DNA from: an uncultured Bacteroidaceae bacterium | GTDB taxonomy: Bacteria > Bacteroidota > Bacteroidia > Bacteroidales > Bacteroidaceae | Reading direction: 5' to 3' | Length of the DNA: 64,000 nucleotides | Assembly: GCA_905234735.1 (NCBI GenBank) | Contig: CAJOJA010000008.1 | Span: 90,625-154,624 of the forward strand | Shown: positions 39,855-48,123 of the stretch, piece after piece | How positions within the stretch are numbered: the first letter of the stretch is position 1 | Layout of the letters: the number at the start of each line of letters is the position of its first letter | Position numbers and translations under genes: made by a program | Notes under the pieces: generated by a model | Told to the model about the DNA's origin: nothing | Databases searched by the model: none | The model's input: the letters and a program-made list of their open reading frames with translations, nothing else

Positions 39855-41042
39855 TTACAGGATTTCCAATTTCTTGAACACCTTCTTCAGTTTCTCCACC
39901 GATTCATCCACTTGGGCGTGCGTGTGGTTGGCCATCAGGGCATAGCGTACGAGCGTATCCTGTGGTGCACATGCCGGCGGAATGACGGGGTTGATGAAGA
40001 CACCCTCTTCGAAAGCCATCGCTACAGCCTCGAAGGTTTTCTGCGTATCGCGCACATAAAGCGGAATGATGGGACTTTCCGTGTCGCCAATCTCGAAGCC
40101 CTCCTCGCGGAATCGGGCCAAGGCGTAGTTGGTCACGTCCCACAGCGACTCCAACCGTTCGGGCTCCTGCTGGATGATGTGGAGTGCCTCGCGTGCAGCC
40201 GCAGTCGCAGCGGGTGTGCACGAAGCCGAGAAGATATAGGTGCGCACCGAATGGCGCAACCAGTTGATGACGCAGGAGTCGGCAGCAATGAAACCACCAA
40301 TCGAAGCCAGCGACTTAGAGAAGGTTCCCATGATGAGGTCAACGTCCTTAGTCAATCCGAAGTGGTCGCAGACACCACGTCCCTGACGACCGAAGACACC
40401 GATGCCGTGAGCCTCGTCCACCATAATGGCCGTGCCGGGATACTTCTTCTTCAGCTCCACGATTTCGGGCAGTTTGCAGAGGTCACCTTCCATCGAGAAT
40501 ACACCATCCACGACAATCAGTTTGATGGCATCCGGCTCGCAACGCTGAAGATGCTTCTCCAGGTCGGCCATGTCGTTGTGCTTGTACTTCAGCTGTGTAG
40601 CGAACGACAATCTGCGTCCGTCGACGATGGAGGCATGGTCGCGGTCGTCACAGATGACGTAGTCGTTTTTGCCCACCAGCTGACTGATGACACCCGAGTT
40701 GACAGTGAATCCCGTAGCAAAGCAGAGTGCTTCCTCCTTGCCCACGTATTCGGCTAATTCCTTTTCCAACTGTACGTGAATGTCCAGCGTACCGTTCAGA
40801 AAACGGCTTCCGGCACAACCGCTACCATACTTCTGCATGGCCGCGCAACCGGCATCGATGATGCGTTGGTCACCCGTAAGCCCCGTGTAGGCATTGGATC
40901 CGAACATGAGAACGCGCTTACCACCCATCATAACCTCGGTGCCTTGCTTGCCCTCTATCTCACGAAAATAGGGATATATACCCTTTGCCATAAATTCCTG
41001 TGGCAGAGTATAATGTGATAGTTTTTCTTGTAATAAGCCCAT
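39855..41042 (-). CDS. spt: Alpha-oxoamine synthase family; probable serine palmitoyltransferase
   Basis: GSNAYTGLTGDQRIIDAGCAAMQKYGSGCAGSRFLNGTLDIHVQLE; PLP lysine in MGTFSKSLASIGGF; family known for Bacteroidetes sphingolipid synthesis. Confidence 0.85.
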   Translation of the reverse strand: MGLLQEKLSHYTLPQEFMAKGIYPYFREIEGKQGTEVMMGGKRVLMFGSNAYTGLTGDQRIIDAGCAAMQKYGSGCAGSRFLNGTLDIHVQLEKELAEYVGKEEALCFATGFTVNSGVISQLVGKNDYVICDDRDHASIVDGRRLSFATQLKYKHNDMADLEKHLQRCEPDAIKLIVVDGVFSMEGDLCKLPEIVELKKKYPGTAIMVDEAHGIGVFGRQGRGVCDHFGLTKDVDLIMGTFSKSLASIGGFIAADSCVINWLRHSVRTYIFSASCTPAATAAAREALHIIQQEPERLESLWDVTNYALARFREEGFEIGDTESPIIPLYVRDTQKTFEAVAMAFEEGVFINPVIPPACAPQDTLVRYALMANHTHAQVDESVEKLKKVFKKLEIL

Positions 41043-41074
41043 ATCTGGCTAAGTTTTCTTAATATTTCAGGGTG

Positions 41075-41082
41075 CAAAGATA
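41075..41082 (-). promoter_or_regulatory. -7 element TATCTTTG (minus) for spt
   Basis: CAAAGATA on + strand. Confidence 0.55.
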
Positions 41083-41178
41083 AGAAAAATAATCGTAATG
41101 GGAAAGTGATTGGGTAAAAAATGCATCATTGGGAAAGAAATTCTTAAAATATAAAATGGTAAATCACAAATTATATCT

Positions 41179-41186
41179 ATCTTTGT
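41179..41186 (+). promoter_or_regulatory. -7 element TATCTTTG for the lipid kinase
   Basis: TAnnTTTG match 8 bp upstream of ATG, implying a very short leader. Confidence 0.5.
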
Positions 41187-41193
41187 CCTTAGT

Positions 41194-42225
41194 ATGAGAA
41201 AGCAAGTACGTTTTATCATCAATCCTATTTCAGGCACTCGTGGCAAAGAAGCCATCGCTCACCTGATACCCGAATACCTCGACAGCGAGCGATTTGAGTA
41301 TGACATGGTGTATACGGAACGTTCGGGTCATGCGGCTCAACTGGCCAAGGAGGCTGCCAAAGAGGGTGTCGACATCGCTGTAGCTGTGGGTGGTGACGGA
41401 ACAGTCAACGAGGTAGCGCGTTCGCTTGTGCATACGGATACGGCTTTGGCCGTTATTCCCTGCGGAAGCGGCAATGGGCTGGCGCGCCATCTCTTCATTC
41501 CTATTAATCCCATCGGTGCCCTGAAGATATTGGCTGAGTGCAGCATTGAGACGCTCGACTACGGTCTTATCAACAAGCAACCCTTCTTCTGCACCTGTGG
41601 CATCGGGTTCGATGCCTTCATCAGCCAGAAGTTTGCCGAAGCCGGCAAACGCGGCTTGATGACCTATGTCGACAACACCCTGAAGGGCGGACTCACGTAT
41701 AAGCCCGAGACCTACCATATAAGCATCGACGGCGAGGAACAGACTTACGAAGCCTTCCTCATCGCCTGTGCCAATGCCAGTCAATACGGCAATAATGTCT
41801 TCATCGCCCCAGCCGCCTCGATGAACGACGGGCTGATGGACGTTACCATTTTGGAACCCTTCAATCTGCTGGAGGCTCCGCAGGTGGTCGTGCAACTGCT
41901 GAACAAGACTATAGACAAGAACAGCCATACTCGCACCTTCCGATGCAAGCGTGTCCACATCCACCGCGAGCGACCCGGTGTGGTGCACTTCGATGGTGAA
42001 CCCATGGAGTGCGGAACGGACATCGACGTAGAACTCATCAACCGAGGCGTTCATGTTGTCGTGAACCCCGAGGAGCAGCAACTCACTTTCCCACTCTTCA
42101 GTGCCCTCACCGACATCCATGACAAGATGGTACAGGAGATGGTGACCCTACGCGACGATTTCCTACAACAGAGCGAACGCATCAAGCGCATCAACTCTGA
42201 GCTGCTAAATAAATTAAAGATATAG
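41194..42225 (+). CDS. Diacylglycerol/sphingosine kinase-family lipid kinase
   Basis: VRFIINPISGTRGKEA, VAVGGDGTVNEVARSLV, PCGSGNGLARHL. Confidence 0.88.
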   Translation: MRKQVRFIINPISGTRGKEAIAHLIPEYLDSERFEYDMVYTERSGHAAQLAKEAAKEGVDIAVAVGGDGTVNEVARSLVHTDTALAVIPCGSGNGLARHLFIPINPIGALKILAECSIETLDYGLINKQPFFCTCGIGFDAFISQKFAEAGKRGLMTYVDNTLKGGLTYKPETYHISIDGEEQTYEAFLIACANASQYGNNVFIAPAASMNDGLMDVTILEPFNLLEAPQVVVQLLNKTIDKNSHTRTFRCKRVHIHRERPGVVHFDGEPMECGTDIDVELINRGVHVVVNPEEQQLTFPLFSALTDIHDKMVQEMVTLRDDFLQQSERIKRINSELLNKLKI

Positions 42226-42267
42226 AAAAACTTACAACTTTAAACTATAAACTTTAAATTCAACACC

Positions 42268-42891
42268 ATGTATATCATCGGTATAGCAGGCGGAACTGGA
42301 AGTGGAAAAACTACCGTAGTCAGGAAAATCATGGAAGCATTGCCTGACGACAAGATTTCCCTCATACCGCAAGACTCGTACTATAATGACACTACACACC
42401 TGACTATGGAAGAACGGCGTCGTATCAATTTCGACCATCCTGACGCCTTCGACTGGGAACTGCTGACTCGCCAAATCGAAGAACTACGCAGCGGAAAGGC
42501 CATCGAACAGCCCACCTATTCCTACATCGAGAGCAACCGACAGGCGGAAACCGTACATGTGGAGCCCTGTGAAGTTATCATACTGGAGGGCATTATGGCT
42601 CTGTGGAAGAAGGAAATCCGCGACATGATGGACTTGAAAATCTTCGTAGATGCTGACCCCGACGAGCGCCTCATACGTGTCATACAGCGCGATACCGTGG
42701 AACGTGGACGTACCACACAGATGGTTATCGACCGCTACCTGGACGTGTTGAAGCCGATGCACGAGGAGTTCATCGAACCCACCAAACGCTATGCTGACCT
42801 CATCATCCCCCAGGGTGGCAACAACACACGGGCCATCGACATCATGCGTACTTACATTATCCATCGCCTACGCCCAAGCCAGTCCTTATAA
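42268..42891 (+). CDS. udk: Uridine kinase
   Basis: MYIIGIAGGTGSGKTTVVRKI; DHPDAFDWELL; VDADPDERLIRVIQRDTVERGR. Confidence 0.95.
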   Translation: MYIIGIAGGTGSGKTTVVRKIMEALPDDKISLIPQDSYYNDTTHLTMEERRRINFDHPDAFDWELLTRQIEELRSGKAIEQPTYSYIESNRQAETVHVEPCEVIILEGIMALWKKEIRDMMDLKIFVDADPDERLIRVIQRDTVERGRTTQMVIDRYLDVLKPMHEEFIEPTKRYADLIIPQGGNNTRAIDIMRTYIIHRLRPSQSL

Positions 42892-44018
42892 TCCTGTTCG
42901 TCCTGCTCCTGTCAGCGTGCCAAGAACGTCAGGAAAGGAAACTCTCATCGGTATTTTCCACTGAGGAAGTTGCCGATACCAGCAGTGTGGGTTACGACCT
43001 ATCCGATATTCAAGAGTCAGGCGAACTAATCTGTATAACCATTTCTGGCCCTGAAACTTATTTTGAGTTCCGTGGTCGTGGATTCGGCTTACAGAATGAC
43101 CTAGCGGAAGCATACGCTCAGCACATCGGAGCTAAGATGCGCATGGAAGTGGCACACGACACGGCCGAGGCAGTTCGTCGACTGCTCGCCCACGAGGTCG
43201 ACCTTGCCGTACTGGACATGCCCACGACTGCAGGCACACTACGCTGCAGCAACCATTGGCTCGTAGCCGAGAGTGGGAACAACTTACAAGAATCCATCGA
43301 CCAGTGGTACTCGCCCCAACTGCTTGAGCAGCTCCGGCAACGGACATCAGCGAAACGCGAAGTTCGCCGTAGTCCCCGTCCTGTCATACTGAACAGCCAG
43401 ACCGGACAAATCAGCCAGTACGATGCTCTCTTTCAGCACCACGCCTCCACTATCGGATGGGATTGGCGGCTCCTGGCTGCCCAATGCTATCAGGAGTCGG
43501 CCTTCGACCCGCAAGCTGTCTCGTGGGCTGGCGCGCAAGGGCTGATGCAGATCATGCCCGGAACGGCCGCCCATCTGTCGGTCGAGGGAGATATATTTGA
43601 CCCAGCCACGAATATCAACGCTGCCGTTCGCTACATCAACGAACTCAACAAGACCTTCGCCGACATCCCCGGCCAGAGTGCCCGCATACCTTATATCCTG
43701 GCTGCCTATAATGGTGGAGCCAATCATGTTCGCGACGCTATGGCCTTGACGCGCAAGCATGGTGCCAACGACAAGATATGGCGCGATGTGGAGCCCTACA
43801 TCCTCAAGCTTTCCGACCCCCAGTACTATCGCGACCCTGTGGTCACTTCTGGTTACTTGCGTGGCCAGGAGACCCACGAATATGTCAACAGCATCATGGA
43901 CCGCTGGGCGCAGTATCGCGGACAAGCCAGGAACTTCAGCAAAGCATCGACACCTGCACCAGCAAAGAATCCCAGGGAGAAGACCGAAATCCGACGTCCC
44001 GACATTGCCTATGACTGA
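42870..44018 (+). CDS. MltF-like lytic transglycosylase lipoprotein; first recognised GTG start is 42987, but the in-frame upstream sequence encodes a lipoprotein signal
   Basis: SLT domain WDWRLLAAQCYQESAFDPQAVSWAGAQGLMQIMPGTAAHL; N-terminal SBP_bac_3-like domain; in-frame upstream (T)PKPVLIILFVLLLSACQER with ACG at 42870-42872. Confidence 0.75.
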   Translation, partial: TPKPVLIILFVLLLSACQERQERKLSSVFSTEEVADTSSVGYDLSDIQESGELICITISGPETYFEFRGRGFGLQNDLAEAYAQHIGAKMRMEVAHDTAEAVRRLLAHEVDLAVLDMPTTAGTLRCSNHWLVAESGNNLQESIDQWYSPQLLEQLRQRTSAKREVRRSPRPVILNSQTGQISQYDALFQHHASTIGWDWRLLAAQCYQESAFDPQAVSWAGAQGLMQIMPGTAAHLSVEGDIFDPATNINAAVRYINELNKTFADIPGQSARIPYILAAYNGGANHVRDAMALTRKHGANDKIWRDVEPYILKLSDPQYYRDPVVTSGYLRGQETHEYVNSIMDRWAQYRGQARNFSKASTPAPAKNPREKTEIRRPDIAYD

Positions 44019-46782
44019 CCAGTTGAGAATCATCGTAGAGCATTGGGATAATCGTCTGATATTCGGGCGTTCAGCTGCCTCTGGACAGGAGGCCTGCGCC
44101 GACTATTCATCGTTCCCCGAACTGTGCGGACAGCTCTACGAACAGGCCGTCCTGCAGTTGCTGGACATTGTAACCGACGGAGACGGGGTACTGCATCCCA
44201 TGCTCATCGTCCTCGACCCCGACTACCTCATCGACGTCACCACCGTTTGCCAGTGTGTGCGCCCTAGTGGCAACACGCCGATGCACTACCTACTGGCCAA
44301 GTTCCTGCCGCGCACAGAGTCGCCATCCATTCAGTTGGGAAACGTTGCCAATCAGTTTCTCGACGATGCCGTTAACCGTCAGACCGACTACCGCACAAGT
44401 ATGGAACATTCCTTCCGCGACTATGCCCTCCACTATTGCACACTCCCAGGAGTCGACCACCACTTTTTCTCGCAATGCCAGAGCCAGCATGCACATATCC
44501 AGCACACCGTTCAGCAGCTGTTTCCCCGATATGGCATCAACGGCGGACAACTGGAACCCTCCTTCGTGTGCAACCTGCTGGGCATTCAGGGACGCTTCGA
44601 CCTCCTTGCCCCACCCCACATCGTGGAGCTGAAGAGCGGCAAGTGCGATGAATATCATAACACCTACAAGTCGGAACATGCGTGGCAGATGGACCTCTAC
44701 CGAGAGATTATGCACTACTGTCTGGGCAAACCCAGAAGCGAGGTAGCCACGCTGCTTTTCTACAGCCACTATCCGCGCATCTACAACATACCGTTCAATG
44801 CCGCTGTCATCCGCGAGGCCGTGAGCATCCGCAACGGCATCGTACACATTGACCGCATGCTGCGCACTCGCCCGAAGGAGTTCCTCCTATCACTCACCGA
44901 GGACGACTTCAATCCGCTCCACCTCCACAACAAACTCTACGAGAACTTCCAGCGACCGCGCATCTTTCAGTTCCTTAATACGTTGCAGCAGGCCTCGCCG
45001 CTGGCCTTCGACTACTTCTGCACCATGACGGCCTTCGTGGCCCGCGAACAACGTTTGGCCAAGGTCGGGACGGGAAACCCTGACACCGACCGGGGCTTTG
45101 CCCAGGCATGGCTGTTCGACACCGAAACCAAACGTCTGCAGGGCAACATCATCACCGACCTGCATCTCACCCCCCTATCTGACCACGACGGCCTAGTGAC
45201 GCATTTGGAAGCCGAAGGCGAAGCTAGTGGAACCAATTTCCGCGAGGGCGACAGCGTGGTGCTCTACGAACGCAACACCGATGCCGACCTGCTCACCAAT
45301 CACCAGAGCGTGCGCTGCATCATCGAACGCATCCTGCCCCATCGCTTCACCCTGCGACTGGCCTTCCCGCAGCACAACATATTCCACGCCGCGCGCTATG
45401 CCATCGAACCGTCTTATAGCGACAGCCTCTTTGCCGTGCAATATCGTGGACTCTTCGCCCTGCTCACCTGCGACCCGCAACGTCGCAGTCTTCTGCTTTC
45501 GCAACGGCGTCCCAGCCCCCAATCGGACTATTACCTGATGGTGGGGCCTCCCGGAAGCGGAAAGACCAGCCTTACGCTTCGCCGAATGGTAGAGGAGTTC
45601 CTGCAAGCGTATCCCGACGAGAACATCCTACTCATGGCCTACACCAACCGAGCCGTCGACGAGATTTGCGCCACCCTTGCGGCAGTGGGTTGCACCTACG
45701 TGCGGATGGGACAAGACGTATCCTGTGCTCCGCCTTATCGCAACCGGCTGATGCACAATGCCATTGCACATTGCCGTAGCCGGCAGGCCATCATGGACGA
45801 ACTCTCCCCCATCCGTGTGCTATGCGGGACGGTTGCAAGCCTATCGTCGCACACCGAACTACTCCAGCTTAAACCCATACATACAGCCATACTCGACGAA
45901 GCCTCACAGGTACTCGAACCCCAGTTGCTGCCGCTCCTTTGCGCCACAAATTGCCGCCTCGTTATGATAGGTGACCACAAGCAGTTGCCCGCCGTCGTGC
46001 AACAGGAGGTCGAGGAGAGCCGCGTCGAAAGTCCGCTGCTGCGCGAGATGGGCCTGCTGGATTGCCGTCACTCCCTCTTTGAGCGCCTCTATCGCCATGC
46101 CGTGTCAAATGACTACGACGACCTTCATGGCCTGCTCTCCCGTCAGGGACGTATGCACGAAGACATCTGCCGTTTTGTCAGTCAACGCTACTATCACAGC
46201 CAGCTCGGCATCGTCCCCCTGCCCCATCAAACAGGCAAGCTGAAGTGGCAATGCACCGCCGCCACAGCCCCAAAGACCATCGTCGACGAGGCCCTGTGTC
46301 ATCGTATGGCGGTTATCGACGTACAAGCCAGCAACGAAGCTAATCCGAAAGTCAATCAGGCAGAAGCCAGGGTGATAGCCCAGCTCGTACAGCGTCTCTA
46401 TGAACTCCATACGCAGAATCGTGTCAAGTGGAATCCCGCTACGTCACTGGGCATCATCGTACCCTTCCGTAGTCAGATTGCAGCCATACGCCAACAGCTG
46501 CAGGACATGGCCATCCCCGATACCGACCTCATCACCATCGACACCGTGGAGCGTTATCAGGGCAGTCAGCGCGACGTCATCCTCTTCTCCACCGTGGTAC
46601 GCACGTCAGGCCTGCTCCACATCCTGTCCGCCCCTGTGGAGTCCGACGGACAGCGCATCGACCGCAAACTCAACGTAGCCATCACACGTGCTCGCGAACA
46701 GTTCATTCTCGTAGGCAATCTGCCTCTCCTCTGCCAGTCCGATGATTATTGCCAGCTCATCCAATACGCCCAGACTTATTAA
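44011..46782 (+). CDS. Dna2-like fusion: PD-(D/E)XK nuclease plus SF1 helicase
   Basis: 923 aa from MTDQLRIIVEHWDNRLIFGRS; nuclease GRFDLLAPPHIVELKSGK; helicase VGPPGSGKTSLTLRRMVEEF, ILDEASQVLEPQ, GDHKQLPAVV, VERYQGSQRDVILFSTV, LNVAITRAREQFILVG. Confidence 0.88.
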   Translation: MTDQLRIIVEHWDNRLIFGRSAASGQEACADYSSFPELCGQLYEQAVLQLLDIVTDGDGVLHPMLIVLDPDYLIDVTTVCQCVRPSGNTPMHYLLAKFLPRTESPSIQLGNVANQFLDDAVNRQTDYRTSMEHSFRDYALHYCTLPGVDHHFFSQCQSQHAHIQHTVQQLFPRYGINGGQLEPSFVCNLLGIQGRFDLLAPPHIVELKSGKCDEYHNTYKSEHAWQMDLYREIMHYCLGKPRSEVATLLFYSHYPRIYNIPFNAAVIREAVSIRNGIVHIDRMLRTRPKEFLLSLTEDDFNPLHLHNKLYENFQRPRIFQFLNTLQQASPLAFDYFCTMTAFVAREQRLAKVGTGNPDTDRGFAQAWLFDTETKRLQGNIITDLHLTPLSDHDGLVTHLEAEGEASGTNFREGDSVVLYERNTDADLLTNHQSVRCIIERILPHRFTLRLAFPQHNIFHAARYAIEPSYSDSLFAVQYRGLFALLTCDPQRRSLLLSQRRPSPQSDYYLMVGPPGSGKTSLTLRRMVEEFLQAYPDENILLMAYTNRAVDEICATLAAVGCTYVRMGQDVSCAPPYRNRLMHNAIAHCRSRQAIMDELSPIRVLCGTVASLSSHTELLQLKPIHTAILDEASQVLEPQLLPLLCATNCRLVMIGDHKQLPAVVQQEVEESRVESPLLREMGLLDCRHSLFERLYRHAVSNDYDDLHGLLSRQGRMHEDICRFVSQRYYHSQLGIVPLPHQTGKLKWQCTAATAPKTIVDEALCHRMAVIDVQASNEANPKVNQAEARVIAQLVQRLYELHTQNRVKWNPATSLGIIVPFRSQIAAIRQQLQDMAIPDTDLITIDTVERYQGSQRDVILFSTVVRTSGLLHILSAPVESDGQRIDRKLNVAITRAREQFILVGNLPLLCQSDDYCQLIQYAQTY

Positions 46783-46844
46783 TGTGTAACGCATCTGCAG
46801 GGAATTCTGCGTAACTTTGCGACGTCAATTAAATAAGACGTAAT

Positions 46845-46904
46845 ATGAAGATAGCATTATTATCCATGACACTTATGGCCGTATCGGTCACCATGTTCGC
46901 ATAA
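46845..46904 (+). CDS. 19-aa ORF consisting only of a signal-peptide-like sequence (possible gene remnant)
   Basis: MKIALLSMTLMAVSVTMFA*; own upstream TAACTTTG at 46812-46819. Confidence 0.45.
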   Translation: MKIALLSMTLMAVSVTMFA

Positions 46905-47008
46905 AACAATGTACTTCCGCCCGCTTTTTGCGTATTTAACAGCATAATAGCACCATTCTTCAGAATTTCTTTGTACCTTTGCCACCGTAGCATAAAAAAT
47001 CACGCATT

Positions 47009-47848
47009 ATGAATTTGACTAATATACTAATGAATAGAGCAACGAAATTGCTGTTGGCAGCTGCATTCATTTCCCTGCCAATAGTTGCAAGTGCACAGAC
47101 GAAAAACCCGCGCGGCATCTACAAGATGACAGCCTTCATTGGCAAGATGGGCGAGGTGAAAGCCCCATTCGAGCAATATAAAATCTGCACTGACAGCGTG
47201 ACGCTCATGGTATCGGAGCGAGCTGCATTTTTCAGTATCTCCGATAACGATCATCGGGTATTCAACTATACTGGAGAACAGCCAAAGTCGGAGGGTGATA
47301 AGAGTCCGCTTATTTACGACAGCGACGACAAGCAGTTCAAGCTGAAGTGGTGGAGTACTTATACCAACCACATCCATTTCCCCCAAAACAACTGGTGCAT
47401 AGAGAAGTACGAGTCTGGGCAGTACACAGAGATGAGCAAGGTGTTTTTCGACGCGCTTACCGGAGCAGCAGAGGTGGACATAAACAATCCGCTGACAGGC
47501 ACGTGGCGCTTCATCGGCTACGTGGATGAGTTGCGTGATGTCAAGAAGGTACTACCCAAGTTGCACGAACAATATCAGAGGAGCAAATATTTCAACTGCT
47601 TTATCATCTTCGCGCCCAAGGACTGGACGATGTTAGCCACAAGTGGCGGAGCAGTTGACAAAATCGAATACAACGGCAAGAAGTCCTACAAGGTCGGCAA
47701 TAAGACCAATCAAGTGAAGTGGCTTTCCAAAGACCGCATCGCTGTGGAAGAGCACATCGACTATCGCACCGATTGGATGATTCTGGAGCGCGTGACCGAC
47801 GGTACAACGCCATTGAGCCATATTGCCAGTCAGTTGATAACACGGTAA
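47009..47848 (+). CDS. Secreted hypothetical protein, possibly lipocalin-like
   Basis: Signal peptide LLLAAAFISLPIVASAQ; NPLTGTWRFIGYVDEL; TACCTTTG -7 at 46974-46981. Confidence 0.6.
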   Translation: MNLTNILMNRATKLLLAAAFISLPIVASAQTKNPRGIYKMTAFIGKMGEVKAPFEQYKICTDSVTLMVSERAAFFSISDNDHRVFNYTGEQPKSEGDKSPLIYDSDDKQFKLKWWSTYTNHIHFPQNNWCIEKYESGQYTEMSKVFFDALTGAAEVDINNPLTGTWRFIGYVDELRDVKKVLPKLHEQYQRSKYFNCFIIFAPKDWTMLATSGGAVDKIEYNGKKSYKVGNKTNQVKWLSKDRIAVEEHIDYRTDWMILERVTDGTTPLSHIASQLITR

Positions 47849-47937
47849 TGATTCTATCTTTTATAAAAACAAAAACGTGATAATAAGGTTTCTACAATCA
47901 AAAGGTAAAGGACTGCTGACTCGTGTTCATACCCAAT

Positions 47938-48027
47938 ATGTCTGATGAAAAGATTGCACTGGTGCTGCTTCGTGAGAGTGCCCAGCTTGCCGCACCCAAA
48001 CCCAAGAAGCACAAAAGAAACAGATGA
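47938..48027 (+). pseudogene. 29-aa ORF resembling a C-terminal gene remnant
   Basis: MSDEKIALVLLRESAQLAAPKPKKHKRNR*. Confidence 0.3.
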
Positions 48028-48070
48028 TATAAAACAAGTAACAAGTTTGTGTGAATCGGGGCTAATATTT

Positions 48071-48102
48071 TTTGGATATACCGCGTTTTTTTCGTAAGTT
48101 TG
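48071..48102 (+). promoter_or_regulatory. Promoter TTTG-N20-TAAGTTTG upstream of the GH20-GH33 gene
   Basis: TTTG 48071-48074; TAAGTTTG 48095-48102. Confidence 0.75.
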
Positions 48103-48123
48103 TAGCCTCAAAAGACTGCAACT

